Part shown: positions 1 to 8,257 of the stretch, piece by piece
Numbering within the stretch: position 1 is the first letter of the stretch
Layout: each line of letters starts with the position of its first letter
Assembly (NCBI GenBank): GCA_035686365.1
Contig: DASRZM010000094.1
Span: 1 to 64,000 of the forward strand
Source: DASRZM01 sp035686365
Lineage (GTDB): Bacteria > Pseudomonadota > Gammaproteobacteria > Xanthomonadales > Xanthomonadaceae
Reading direction: 5' to 3'
Length of the DNA: 64,000 nucleotides
Notes under the pieces: generated by a model
Told to the model about the DNA's origin: nothing
Database searches by the model: none
What the model saw: the letters and a program-made list of their open reading frames with translations, nothing else
Translations under genes and position numbers: made by a program

Positions 1-1
1 C

Positions 2-145
<144 letters not shown>

Positions 146-240
146 GGCGACAGGCCCCGGGCGCGATGCGCGCGGGGCAGCGACGGCGGTCCGGAAACGT
201 TCCGCCCGAATGACAAGAGCTCTTTCAGGAATCGACACAG

Positions 241-552
241 ATGGCGGACCAGAAGATTCGCATTCGGCTCAAGGCCTTCGATCACAGGCTGATCGACCGT
301 TCGGCCAGCGAGATCGTCGAGACGGCGAAGCGGACCGGCGCGCAGGTGCGCGGCCCGATTCCGCTGCCGACCAAGATCGAACGCTACACGATCCTGGTTT
401 CGCCGCACGTGGACAAGGACGCGCGCGACCAGTACGAGACGCGCACCCACAAGCGCGTGCTCGACATCGTGCAGCCCAACGAGAAGACCGTCGACGCGCT
501 GATGAAGCTGGAACTTGCGGCCGGCGTCGACGTCCAGATCAAGCTGTACTGA
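241..552 (+). CDS. rpsJ: 30S ribosomal protein S10
   Basis: 103 residues, the same length as E. coli S10. The start MADQKIRIRLKAFDH and the later IRGP-type loop (VRGPIPLPTK) are the family signature. S10 belongs to the head of the small subunit and also acts in antitermination as NusE. First gene of the S10 operon, 95 bases after tuf, with an AGGA-type ribosome binding site (TTCAGGAATC) before the ATG. No insertion or truncation. Confidence 0.98.
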   Translation: MADQKIRIRLKAFDHRLIDRSASEIVETAKRTGAQVRGPIPLPTKIERYTILVSPHVDKDARDQYETRTHKRVLDIVQPNEKTVDALMKLELAAGVDVQIKLY

Positions 553-566
553 GAGGCTGAGCAACC

Positions 567-1205
567 ATGAGCATCGGATTCGTTGGCCGCAAGTGCGGCA
601 TGAGCCGGGTCTTCACCGAGGACGGCGCGTCCATTCCGGTGACGCTGATCGAGGCCACGCCCAACCGGGTGGTCCAGATCAAGACGGTCGACAACGACGG
701 CTATGACGCAATCCAGGTCACCGCCGGCAGCAAGCGCGCGGGCCTGCTGCGCAAGCCGGCCGCCGGTCACTTCGCCAAGGCGAAGGTCGAGGCGGGCCGT
801 GGCCTGTGGGAGTTCCGTCTGGGCCAGGACGAGGTGGGCAGGTACGAGGTGGGCGCCGAGCTCAAGGCGGACATGTTCGAGGTCGGGCAGACCGTGGACG
901 TGTCGGGCGTGAGCAAGGGCAAGGGCTTTGCCGGCACGATCAAGCGGCACCACTTCACGATGGGCGATGCCACGCACGGCAACTCGCTGTCGCATCGCTC
1001 GCCCGGCTCGATCGGGCAGCGGCAGACCCCGGGCCGGGTATTCCCGGGCAAGAAGATGTCAGGTCACATGGGCAGCGTGCGGCGCACGACCCAGGGCCTG
1101 CGGGTCGTAAAGGTCGATGTCGAGAAGGGCCTGATCGCGATCCGCGGTTCGGTCCCGGGATCCGCGGGCGGCGACGTGATCGTCCGGCCGACGACGAAGG
1201 GCTGA
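567..1205 (+). CDS. rplC: 50S ribosomal protein L3
   Basis: 212 residues (E. coli 209). The start is IGFVGRKCGMSRVF and the central GKGFAGTIKRHHF motif is the L3 signature; the segment near residue 150 (GSIGQRQTPGRVFPGKKM) is the extension that reaches the peptidyl-transferase centre. L3 is an early 50S assembly protein binding 23S rRNA. Second gene of the S10 operon, 14 bases after rpsJ. Confidence 0.98.
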   Translation: MSIGFVGRKCGMSRVFTEDGASIPVTLIEATPNRVVQIKTVDNDGYDAIQVTAGSKRAGLLRKPAAGHFAKAKVEAGRGLWEFRLGQDEVGRYEVGAELKADMFEVGQTVDVSGVSKGKGFAGTIKRHHFTMGDATHGNSLSHRSPGSIGQRQTPGRVFPGKKMSGHMGSVRRTTQGLRVVKVDVEKGLIAIRGSVPGSAGGDVIVRPTTKG

Positions 1206-1215
1206 GGAGTAGGAC

Positions 1216-1818
1216 ATGGAACTGGCCATCGTAGGTAGCGACAAGCCGCTGTCGGTTTCCGACGCCGTGTTTGCGCGCGAATTCAACCGCGACCTTGTGC
1301 ACCAGGTCGTGGTCGCGCACCGGGCGGCAGGGCGTTCGGGCACCAAGGCGCAGAAGTCGCGCTCGGACGTGCGCGGCACCACCAAGAAGTTCAAGCGCCA
1401 GAAGGGCGGCGGTGCCCGCCACGGCGACTACCGCGCGCCGATCTTCGTCGGCGGTGGCGTCACCTTCGCCGCGCGCCCGCGCAGCTTCGAGCAGAAGGTC
1501 AACCGCAAGATGTACCGCGGAGCCATCAGCGCCATCCTGTCCGAGCTCAACAGGCTCGGGCGCCTGAAGGTGGTCGAGAGCTTCGAGGTCGCCGAGCCCC
1601 GGACCAAGGCCCTAGCGGCCAGGCTCAGGGAGTTCGGGGTCAGCCGTCCGCTGATCGTCACCGAGGAAGCGACCGAGGCGCTATACCTGGCTGCGCGCAA
1701 TATCCCGCATGTGGAGATCCGCGACGTGCAGGGCATCGACCCGGTTTCACTGGTGGGCGCCGACTGCGTCGTCATGACGGTCGATGCCGTCAAGAAGGTC
1801 GAGGAGTGGCTCGCATGA
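1216..1818 (+). CDS. rplD: 50S ribosomal protein L4
   Basis: 200 residues (E. coli 201). The central loop with RSGTKAQKSRSDVRG and KFKRQKGGGARHGDYRAP is the L4 extension lining the nascent-peptide tunnel. In E. coli L4 also represses the S10 operon; no leader that could be compared is visible before rpsJ. Ten bases separate it from rplC, and its stop overlaps the rplW start as ATGA, which suggests translational coupling. Confidence 0.98.
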   Translation: MELAIVGSDKPLSVSDAVFAREFNRDLVHQVVVAHRAAGRSGTKAQKSRSDVRGTTKKFKRQKGGGARHGDYRAPIFVGGGVTFAARPRSFEQKVNRKMYRGAISAILSELNRLGRLKVVESFEVAEPRTKALAARLREFGVSRPLIVTEEATEALYLAARNIPHVEIRDVQGIDPVSLVGADCVVMTVDAVKKVEEWLA

Positions 1819-2117
1819 GCATGAGCAAGGAAAAGATCCTGACGGTGCTGCGGGCGCCCCGCATCTCCGAAAAGACCGCGCGCATCCAGGAGACGAGCAA
1901 CCAGTACGTCTTCGAGGTCGCCCCCGATGCAACGAGGGCCGAGGTCAAGCAGGCCGTCGAGGAACTGTTCAGCGTCACCGTCGAAAAGGTCAACGTCGTG
2001 AACGTGAAGGGCAAGAACAAGTCCTTCCGGTTCCAGCGCGGGCGTCGCGGTGATTGGCGCAAGGCATACGTCCGCCTGGCCGAAGGTCAGAGCATCGACG
2101 TGATGGCGAAGGCCTAA
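1815..2117 (+). CDS. rplW: 50S ribosomal protein L23
   Basis: About 100 residues from the ATG at 1815, which overlaps the rplD stop as ATGA. A second ATG at 1821 would give 98 residues, and an in-frame GTG at 1806 is less likely. The tract RAPRISEKTARIQE and the VEKVNVVNVKGK segment are typical of L23. The protein sits at the tunnel exit and provides the docking site for trigger factor and SRP. Confidence 0.97.
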   Translation: MSMSKEKILTVLRAPRISEKTARIQETSNQYVFEVAPDATRAEVKQAVEELFSVTVEKVNVVNVKGKNKSFRFQRGRRGDWRKAYVRLAEGQSIDVMAKA

Positions 2118-2131
2118 AGGGTAGTCAAGCC

Positions 2132-2953
2132 ATGGCATTGATCAAATACAAGCCGACGTCGGCAGGTCGCCGCGGTACCGTACGCGTCGCGACCGACGAT
2201 CTGCACAAGGGGGCCCCACACCGGCCCCTGACCGAGAAGCAGTCGAGGACCGGCGGCCGCAACCACCACGGGCGGATCACCACCCGGCACGTGGGCGGCG
2301 GGCACAAGCAGCACTACCGGATCATCGACTTCAAGCGCAACAAGGAAGGCATTCCGGCGCGCGTGGAGCGGGTGGAGTACGACCCCAACCGGACCGCGCA
2401 TATCGCGCTGCTGTGCTACGTCGATGGCGAGCGCCGCTACATCATCGCCCCCAAGGGCCTGAAGGCGGGCGACCAGGTCATCGCCGGGCGCGATGCTCCG
2501 ATCAAGGTCGGCAACTCGCTGCCGCTGCGCAACGTCCCGATCGGGTCGGTCGTGCACTGCATCGAGATGAAGCCCGGCAAGGGTGCGCAGATGGCACGTG
2601 CGGCGGGTTCCTCGGCACAGCTGGTTGCCCGTGAGCACGGGTACGCCACGCTCCGGCTGCGCTCGGGCGAGATGCGCAAGGTGCAGACCGAATGCCGCGC
2701 CACCATCGGCGAGGTCGGCAATGTCGAGCACAACCTGCGCAAGCTCGGAAAGGCCGGTGCCAAGCGCTGGATCGGCATCCGTCCGACCGTCCGCGGCGTC
2801 GCCATGAACCCGGTCGATCACCCGCACGGCGGTGGCGAAGGCCGCACCTCGGGCGGCCGTCACCCGGTGTCGCCCTGGGGCACGCCGACCAAGGGTTACA
2901 AGACCCGCAACAACAAGCGCACGCAGCAGTACATCGTGCGCCGCCGAAAGTAA
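2132..2953 (+). CDS. rplB: 50S ribosomal protein L2
   Basis: 273 residues, the usual L2 length. The ATG at 2132 gives MALIKYKPTSAGRRG, the conserved start. Near residue 225 is MNPVDHPHGGGEGR, containing the conserved histidine loop close to the peptidyl-transferase centre, and the basic C-terminus ends in IVRRRK. L2 is needed for subunit association and peptide-bond activity. Fourteen bases after rplW. Confidence 0.98.
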   Translation: MALIKYKPTSAGRRGTVRVATDDLHKGAPHRPLTEKQSRTGGRNHHGRITTRHVGGGHKQHYRIIDFKRNKEGIPARVERVEYDPNRTAHIALLCYVDGERRYIIAPKGLKAGDQVIAGRDAPIKVGNSLPLRNVPIGSVVHCIEMKPGKGAQMARAAGSSAQLVAREHGYATLRLRSGEMRKVQTECRATIGEVGNVEHNLRKLGKAGAKRWIGIRPTVRGVAMNPVDHPHGGGEGRTSGGRHPVSPWGTPTKGYKTRNNKRTQQYIVRRRK

Positions 2954-2965
2954 CGGGAAGCGACC

Positions 2966-3238
2966 ATGCCACGTTCACTGAAGAAAGGCCCATTCGTCGA
3001 CCACCACCTTCTGAAAAGGGTGGAAGGCCAGGGCGAGAGCAGCGTCAAGCGTCCGATCAAGACATGGTCGCGGCGCTCGATGATCGTGCCCGACATGGTC
3101 GGCTTCACCATCGCCATCCACAATGGCCGCGCGCACGTGCCGGTTCTCATCAACGAGAACATGGTCGGGCACAAGCTCGGCGAGTTCGCCGTGACCCGGA
3201 CGTTCAAGGGCCACAGTGGCGACAAGAAGACGAAGTAA
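2966..3238 (+). CDS. rpsS: 30S ribosomal protein S19
   Basis: 90 residues (E. coli 92). Opens with PRSLKKGPFVDHHL and carries RRSMIVPDMVGFTIAIHNG, both strongly conserved. S19 forms a complex with S13 in the 30S head near the A-site tRNA. Twelve bases after rplB and 13 before rplV in the S10 operon. Confidence 0.98.
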   Translation: MPRSLKKGPFVDHHLLKRVEGQGESSVKRPIKTWSRRSMIVPDMVGFTIAIHNGRAHVPVLINENMVGHKLGEFAVTRTFKGHSGDKKTK

Positions 3239-3251
3239 GGGAGCTGCGAAC

Positions 3252-3593
3252 ATGGAAGCCAAAGCCATCCTGCGCGGCGCCCGCATTTCGCCGCAGAAAG
3301 CGCGCCTGGTCGCGGACCAGGTCCGCGGGCTGCCGGTTTCGCGTGCGCTCGACGTGCTGAAGTTCAGCAACAAGAAGGCCGCCCACCTGATATACAAGGT
3401 GCTCTGGTCGGCGACGTCGAACGCGGAGAACAACGAAGGCGCCGACGTCGACGAGCTGAAGGTCAACCGCGTGTTTGTCGACGAAGGTCCGCAACTGAAG
3501 CGAATGCACGCCCGTGCCAAGGGTCGTGGAACTCGAATCCTGAAGCGTACGAGCCACATTACCGTGGTCGTGGGCTCGGGCACGCAAGCGTAA
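3252..3593 (+). CDS. rplV: 50S ribosomal protein L22
   Basis: 113 residues from the ATG at 3252 (MEAKAILRGARISPQKARL), a few residues longer than E. coli L22. The beta-hairpin that lines the exit tunnel is visible as LKRMHARAKGRGTRILKR near residue 85. L22 contacts all domains of 23S rRNA and is a known site of macrolide-resistance changes; nothing unusual is seen in the hairpin here. Confidence 0.97.
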   Translation: MEAKAILRGARISPQKARLVADQVRGLPVSRALDVLKFSNKKAAHLIYKVLWSATSNAENNEGADVDELKVNRVFVDEGPQLKRMHARAKGRGTRILKRTSHITVVVGSGTQA

Positions 3594-3613
3594 CGGAAGT
3601 CGGGAAAAATACC

Positions 3614-4312
3614 ATGGGCCACAAAGTTCATCCGACCGGGATCCGCCTTGGAATTTCCAAGGACTGGAACTCGAAGTGGTACGCCGACAAGCGTGACTAC
3701 GCCGACTACCTGACGGCGGATCTCAAGGTACGCAACCTGCTGCGCAAGAAGCTGCAGCAGGCCGGCGTGTCGAGGATCCAGATCGAGCGGCCGGCGAAGA
3801 ACGCGCGCGTGACGATCCACACGGCACGGCCGGGCATCGTGATCGGCAAGAAGGGCGAGGATATCGAGCGCCTGCGCAAGGAAGTCTCGGAAGTGATGGG
3901 CGTGCCGACCCACATCAACGTGGCCGAAGTGCGCAAGCCCGAGCTCGATTCGCAGCTGGTGGCCGAGTCGATCGCCCAGCAGCTGGAGCGCCGGATCATG
4001 TTCCGCCGCGCCATGAAGCGTGCGGTCGGCAATGCGATGCGCCTGGGTTCGCTGGGCATCAAGGTCAACGTCTCCGGCCGCCTGAACGGCGCCGAGATCG
4101 CGCGTTCGGAGTGGTATCGCGAGGGCCGGGTGCCGCTGCATACCCTGCGCGCGGACATCGACTACGGCTTCGCCGAGGCCAGGACCACCTACGGCGTCAT
4201 CGGCGTCAAGGTCTGGATCTACAAGGGTGAGATCTTCGATTACACCCAGACGGGCCAGGACAAGGGCGACGAGCGTGCCGAGCGCAGTGGCCGCGGCGGC
4301 AAGAGGGACTGA
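3614..4312 (+). CDS. rpsC: 30S ribosomal protein S3
   Basis: 232 residues (E. coli 233). Starts MGHKVHPTGIRLGI and contains a type-II KH domain whose GxxG loop is GKKG in GIVIGKKGEDIERL near residue 75. The C-terminal half has GAEIARSEWYREGRVPLHTL. S3 forms part of the mRNA entry channel and helicase activity of the 30S. The tail is short and basic (GRGGKRD). Three bases before rplP. Confidence 0.98.
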   Translation: MGHKVHPTGIRLGISKDWNSKWYADKRDYADYLTADLKVRNLLRKKLQQAGVSRIQIERPAKNARVTIHTARPGIVIGKKGEDIERLRKEVSEVMGVPTHINVAEVRKPELDSQLVAESIAQQLERRIMFRRAMKRAVGNAMRLGSLGIKVNVSGRLNGAEIARSEWYREGRVPLHTLRADIDYGFAEARTTYGVIGVKVWIYKGEIFDYTQTGQDKGDERAERSGRGGKRD

Positions 4313-4315
4313 CCC

Positions 4316-4729
4316 ATGCTGCAACCGAAAAGAACCAAGTACCGCAAGGTACACAAGGGCCGCAACGAGGGACTGAGCTGGAGCAGCAACCAGGTCAGCT
4401 TCGGCGAGTTCGGCCTGAAGGCGACCACGCACGGCCACCTGACGGCGCGCCAGATCGAGGCGGCACGCCGCACGATCAGCCGCTACGTCAAGCGCGGCGG
4501 GAAGCTCTGGATCCGCGTGTTCCCGGACAAGCCGGTGACACGCAAGCCGATCGAGGTCCGCATGGGCAAGGGCAAGGGCAACGTCGAGTTCTGGGTTGCC
4601 CCGATCCAGCCCGGCCGGATGCTCTACGAGATGGAAGGTGTGCCCGAGCAGACCGCACGTGAGGCGTTCCGGCTTGCAGCCGCCAAGCTTTCTGTCCAGA
4701 CCACTTTCGTAACCCGGACGGTGCGGTGA
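4316..4729 (+). CDS. rplP: 50S ribosomal protein L16
   Basis: 137 residues. MLQPKRTKYRKVHKGRNEG and the MGKGKGNVEFWVAP tract are the L16 signatures. L16 organises the A-site region of the 50S and is hydroxylated at an arginine in some bacteria. Its TGA shares one base with the ATG of rpmC, so the two genes are probably translationally coupled. Confidence 0.98.
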   Translation: MLQPKRTKYRKVHKGRNEGLSWSSNQVSFGEFGLKATTHGHLTARQIEAARRTISRYVKRGGKLWIRVFPDKPVTRKPIEVRMGKGKGNVEFWVAPIQPGRMLYEMEGVPEQTAREAFRLAAAKLSVQTTFVTRTVR

Positions 4730-4914
4730 TGGATCTCAAGGAACTGCGCGGAAAGTCCGCCGAGGAACTCAACGAGCACCTGCTCGACCTGCGCAAGGAG
4801 CAGTTTTCCCTGCGCATGCAGCAGGCCACGGGTCAGCTGGCCAGGAGCCACGAAGTCCGCCGCGTTCGTCGCGAGATCGCGCGCGTGAAGACCCTGCTGT
4901 CCCAGAAGAACTGA
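4729..4914 (+). CDS. rpmC: 50S ribosomal protein L29
   Basis: 61 residues (E. coli 63) from the ATG at 4729, which shares its first base with the rplP stop. An in-frame GTG three bases upstream is possible but gives no better spacing. Two-helix protein with MDLKELRGKSAEELNEHL and VRRVRREIARVKTLL. It sits by the tunnel exit next to L23. Confidence 0.97.
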   Translation: MDLKELRGKSAEELNEHLLDLRKEQFSLRMQQATGQLARSHEVRRVRREIARVKTLLSQKN

Positions 4915-4926
4915 TAGGCGTACGTC

Positions 4927-5190
4927 ATGAGCGAGAACACAAGCCAGCTGCGAACGGTCGAGGGCCGTGTCGTGAGCAACAAGATGCAGAAGACGGTCAC
5001 AGTGCTGGTCGAACACCAGATCAAGCATCCGCTGTACGGCAAGTACATCCGCCGTTCGTCGAAGCTGCACGCGCACGACGCCGATGGCGCCTGCAGGGAA
5101 GGCGACGTCGTCCGGATCACGGAGTGCCGCCCGCTGTCGAAGACCAAGAACTGGCGCGTGGTCGAGATTGTCTCGCGCGCAGCCGAATGA
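4927..5190 (+). CDS. rpsQ: 30S ribosomal protein S17
   Basis: 87 residues (E. coli 84). OB-fold protein with the signature VVSNKMQKTVTVLVEHQIKH and the late RITECRPLSKTKNWRVVE. It binds 16S rRNA early in assembly. Last gene of the S10-type block; 22 bases separate it from rplN of the spc-type block with no promoter that can be recognised. Confidence 0.98.
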   Translation: MSENTSQLRTVEGRVVSNKMQKTVTVLVEHQIKHPLYGKYIRRSSKLHAHDADGACREGDVVRITECRPLSKTKNWRVVEIVSRAAE

Positions 5191-5212
5191 CAGCTGCCAG
5201 GAGGATACGAAC

Positions 5213-5581
5213 ATGATCCAGATGCAGTCCACGCTGGCAGCCGCCGACAACAGCGGCGCCCGCGAACTGATGTGCATCAAGGTGCTGGGCGGCTCCAAGC
5301 GCCGTTATGCGCACATCGGTGACATCATCAAGGTGACCGTCAAGGACGCGATCCCTCGCGGCAAGGTCAAGAAGGGCGAGGTCTACAACGCCGTCGTGGT
5401 GCGTACCCGCAAGGGTGTGCGCCGCCCGGACGGTTCGCTGATCCGCTTTGACGGCAACGCGGCGGTGCTGCTGAACAACAAGCTCGAGCCGATCGGGACG
5501 CGCATCTTCGGGCCAGTCACGCGCGAGCTGCGTGGCGAGCGCTTCATGAAGATCGTTTCGCTCGCTCCGGAAGTGCTGTGA
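5213..5581 (+). CDS. rplN: 50S ribosomal protein L14
   Basis: 122 residues from the ATG at 5213 (MIQMQSTLAAADNSGARELM), preceded by GGAGG. The motif IKVTVKDAIPRGKVKKGEVY and the end REKIVSLAPEVL-like tail are typical. L14 forms an inter-subunit bridge and is the target of RsfS. First gene of the spc block. Confidence 0.98.
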   Translation: MIQMQSTLAAADNSGARELMCIKVLGGSKRRYAHIGDIIKVTVKDAIPRGKVKKGEVYNAVVVRTRKGVRRPDGSLIRFDGNAAVLLNNKLEPIGTRIFGPVTRELRGERFMKIVSLAPEVL

Positions 5582-5597
5582 GCGGGAGGACCAGAGA

Positions 5598-5912
5598 ATG
5601 AACCGTATCCGCAAGGGCGACCAGGTCATCGTGATCGCCGGCAAGAACAAGGGCCAGAAGGGCGAGGTGGTGCGAGTCGCGGGTGACCGCGTGTTCGTGT
5701 CCAACGTCAACCTGGTCAAGCGCCACACGCGTGCGAACCCGCAGCTGAACCAGCCCGGCGGAATCGTGGAGCGGGAGGCGTCGATCCATATTTCCAATGT
5801 GATGCCGTTCAACGCGGCCACCGGCAAGGGTGAGCGCGTCGGCTACAAGGTGCTCGAGGATGGACGCAAGGTTCGTGTGTTCCGCTCGAGTGGTGAGGCC
5901 ATTGACGCCTGA
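5598..5912 (+). CDS. rplX: 50S ribosomal protein L24
   Basis: 104 residues, as in E. coli. The KOW motif is in IRKGDQVIVIAGKNKGQKG at residues 4-22, followed by VKRHTRANPQLNQPGGIVE. L24 is one of the two initiators of 50S assembly. Eleven bases before rplE. Confidence 0.98.
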   Translation: MNRIRKGDQVIVIAGKNKGQKGEVVRVAGDRVFVSNVNLVKRHTRANPQLNQPGGIVEREASIHISNVMPFNAATGKGERVGYKVLEDGRKVRVFRSSGEAIDA

Positions 5913-5923
5913 GGTATGAAGCC

Positions 5924-6463
5924 ATGACCCGGCTGGAAACGATTTACAAGGAAAAGGTGGTGCCGAAGCTCATGGAGCAGTTCGGCTACACCAACCCGAT
6001 GCAGGTGCCGCGCCTGAGCAAGGTCACGCTGAACATGGGCGTGGGCGAGGCTGTCGGAAACAAGAAGGTACTCGACAGCGCCGTCGCCGATATGGCGAAG
6101 GTCGCCGGTCAGAAGCCGATCGTGACCAAGGCGAGGGTTTCGGTCGCCAGCTTCAAGATCCGCGACGGCTGGCCGATCGGCTGCAAGGTCACGCTGCGTA
6201 GCTCGCGCATGTACGAATTCGTGGACCGGCTGGTCAACATCTCGCTGCCGCGCGTGCGGGATTTCCGCGGCGTCAGCGGGCGCTCCTTCGACGGTCGCGG
6301 GAACTACAACCTCGGCGTCAAGGAGCAGATCATCTTTCCCGAAATCGACTTCGATCAGATCGACGCGATCAGGGGCATGGACATCGCGATCACCACGACT
6401 GCGAAAAGCGACGCGGAAGCCCGGGCGCTGCTCGAGGCCTTCGGCTTCCCGTTCCGCAACTGA
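5924..6463 (+). CDS. rplE: 50S ribosomal protein L5
   Basis: 179 residues, identical in length to E. coli L5. Contains VTLNMGVGEAVGNKK, KPIVTKARVSVASFKIRDG and the RDFRGVSGRSFDGRGNY segment. L5 binds 5S rRNA with L18 and contacts P-site tRNA. Eleven bases after rplX. Confidence 0.98.
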   Translation: MTRLETIYKEKVVPKLMEQFGYTNPMQVPRLSKVTLNMGVGEAVGNKKVLDSAVADMAKVAGQKPIVTKARVSVASFKIRDGWPIGCKVTLRSSRMYEFVDRLVNISLPRVRDFRGVSGRSFDGRGNYNLGVKEQIIFPEIDFDQIDAIRGMDIAITTTAKSDAEARALLEAFGFPFRN

Positions 6464-6489
6464 CACTTCGGATAGGCTGAACAACGACC

Positions 6490-6795
6490 ATGGCCAAGAC
6501 CTCCGTTATCGAGCGCGACAGGAAGCGCGCGAAGCTCGTCAGGAAGCACGCTGCGAAGCGCGCCGAGCTGAAGAAGATCATCGTCAGCGAGAAGGCCTCT
6601 TACGAGGCGAAGCTCGAGGCGAACATCGCTCTGCAGAAGCTTCCGCGCGACTCCAGTCCGGTGCGACTGCGCAACCGCTGCGAGCTGACCGGTCGTGGCC
6701 GCGGCGTGTACCGCAAGTTCGGTCTGGGCCGCAACAAGTTGCGCGAGGCAACCATGCGCGGCGACGTGCCTGGCCTGCGCAAGGCGAGCTGGTAG
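6490..6795 (+). CDS. rpsN: 30S ribosomal protein S14 (zinc-free form)
   Basis: 101 residues, the long zinc-independent form: the C-terminal half has RCELTGRGRGVYRKFGLGRN and lacks the paired CxxC motifs of the short zinc-binding paralogue. S14 binds the 30S head near S3 and S10. It follows rplE by 26 bases; the 58-base gap before rpsH is the widest in the first part of this block. Confidence 0.98.
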   Translation: MAKTSVIERDRKRAKLVRKHAAKRAELKKIIVSEKASYEAKLEANIALQKLPRDSSPVRLRNRCELTGRGRGVYRKFGLGRNKLREATMRGDVPGLRKASW

Positions 6796-6853
6796 GCGTG
6801 CGCGCACGGCGCGTCGTGGATATCGGTGCCTGATTCACTGAAGGACATACGAA

Positions 6854-7249
6854 ATGAGCATGACTGATCCCATCGCCGACATGTTCGTGCGCATCAAGAA
6901 TGCGCTCGCTGTCGGCAAGAAGAACGTGGCGATGCCTTCGTCGAAGACGAAGCTGGCCATCGCAAAGGTGCTGAAGGACGAGGGCTTCATCCTCGACGCG
7001 CAGGTCAGGGAATCCGGTGCCAAGCCGGAGCTCGAGATCGCCCTGAAGTACTACGAGGGCAAGCCCGTGATCGAGCGCCTCGAGCGCATTTCCCGGTCGG
7101 GACTGCGCCAGTACCGTGGCAAGGATGCGATGCCGCAGATCCTCGGCGGACTCGGTGTGGCGATCATCTCCACCTCCAAGGGCATCATGACCGACCGCCA
7201 GGCCCGCGAAGCGGGCGTGGGCGGTGAAGTCATCTGCCTGGTGGCGTAA
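6854..7249 (+). CDS. rpsH: 30S ribosomal protein S8
   Basis: 131 residues (E. coli 130). Opens MSMTDPIADMFVRIKNA; the C-terminus has RISRSGLRQYRGKDAMP and ISTSKGIMTDRQAREAGVGG, the conserved RNA-binding loop. S8 binds helix 21 of 16S rRNA and in E. coli represses the spc operon by binding its mRNA. An in-frame ATG at 6860 is an alternative start. Confidence 0.98.
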   Translation: MSMTDPIADMFVRIKNALAVGKKNVAMPSSKTKLAIAKVLKDEGFILDAQVRESGAKPELEIALKYYEGKPVIERLERISRSGLRQYRGKDAMPQILGGLGVAIISTSKGIMTDRQAREAGVGGEVICLVA

Positions 7250-7266
7250 GCAGGAGGAATCGAAGG

Positions 7267-7794
7267 ATGTCCCGCGTTGCCAAGAAACCCATCCCGCTGC
7301 CCAAGGGCGTGGAATGTGGCGTCACCGCCGATACCGTCACCGTCAAGGGTCCCAAGGGTTCCCTGAAGGTCGATCGTCCCGAGGGCGTCGAGATCAAGCT
7401 CCAGGATGGTACGGTCACGTTCGATGCCGCCTCGGTCGGGAAGATGGCCATGGCCGGCACCATGAGGGCGCTCGTGGCCAACATGGTCACCGGCGTTTCG
7501 GACGGTTTCGAGCGGAAGCTCGAGCTGGTCGGGGTCGGTTACCGCGCCTCCATGCAGGGCAGTGACCTGAACCTGACTCTGGGCTTTTCGCACCCGGTGC
7601 TGTTCAAGGTGCCCGAAGGCATCACCGTCGAGACGCCGAGCCAGACCGAAGTCCTGATCAAGGGCGCCGACAAGCAGCGGGTCGGACAGGTAGCCGCCGA
7701 GATCCGCGCGTTCCGCCCGCCGGAGCCCTACAAGGGCAAGGGCGTGAGGTACTCGGGTGAACGCATCATCATGAAGGAAGCCAAGAAGGCTTGA
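7267..7794 (+). CDS. rplF: 50S ribosomal protein L6
   Basis: 175 residues (E. coli 177). Starts MSRVAKKPIPLPKGVE; two repeated alpha/beta domains, with the C-terminal signature IRAFRPPEPYKGKGVRYSGE. L6 lies near the GTPase centre and is needed late in 50S assembly. Preceded by GGAGG and followed after 5 bases by rplR. Confidence 0.98.
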   Translation: MSRVAKKPIPLPKGVECGVTADTVTVKGPKGSLKVDRPEGVEIKLQDGTVTFDAASVGKMAMAGTMRALVANMVTGVSDGFERKLELVGVGYRASMQGSDLNLTLGFSHPVLFKVPEGITVETPSQTEVLIKGADKQRVGQVAAEIRAFRPPEPYKGKGVRYSGERIIMKEAKKA

Positions 7795-7799
7795 TCGCC

Positions 7800-8153
7800 A
7801 TGCAGAAGAATACAGCTCGACTCCGCCGCGCCAGATCCGCGCGCATGCATATCCGTGAGCTCGGCGTGCCCCGCCTGTCGGTGCTGCGAACGGGCCAGCA
7901 CATCTACGCGCAGCTGTTCAGCGCGAACGGAGACAAGGTGCTGGCCGCGGCCTCCACCACGCAGGCGGACGTGGCCACTGGGCTTTCCGGCAGCAAGAAC
8001 ACCGAGGCCGCCGCCCGGGTCGGTCGCGTCATCGCCGAGAAGGCGCTGGCGGCCGGCATCGACAAGGTTGCCTTCGACCGCTCCGGGTACCGCTATCACG
8101 GCCGGGTCAAGGCCCTGGCCGATGCCGCACGCGAGGCCGGACTGAAGTTCTGA
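7800..8153 (+). CDS. rplR: 50S ribosomal protein L18
   Basis: 117 residues from the ATG at 7800, equal to E. coli L18; a TTG nine bases upstream overlaps the end of rplF and is less likely. Typical motifs are LSVLRTGQHIYAQLFS, VGRVIAEKALAAGIDKVAFD and GYRYHGRVKALADAAREAGL. It binds 5S rRNA with L5. Unusually for this compact cluster, 104 bases follow before rpsE. Confidence 0.97.
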   Translation: MQKNTARLRRARSARMHIRELGVPRLSVLRTGQHIYAQLFSANGDKVLAAASTTQADVATGLSGSKNTEAAARVGRVIAEKALAAGIDKVAFDRSGYRYHGRVKALADAAREAGLKF

Positions 8154-8158
8154 TATCC

Positions 8159-8180
8159 GGTGCCGGCGCGTGCCGGTACC
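8159..8180 (+). other. Hairpin in the rplR-rpsE gap
   Basis: A 9-base-pair stem (arms 8159-8167 and 8172-8180, one G-T pair) with the 4-base loop GCGT lies six bases after the rplR stop. There is no T-run after it. A second short palindrome, GCGGCCC/GGCCGC, sits near 8226-8241 before the rpsE start. The gap could hold a transcript-processing or regulatory structure; this is inference from shape only. Confidence 0.5.
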
Positions 8181-8257
8181 ACCTTGCCCTCGGCCACACG
8201 GCGCGGGCAACTACACAACGATAAGCGGCCCGATGGCCGCAAGCATGGGATCCAGAT

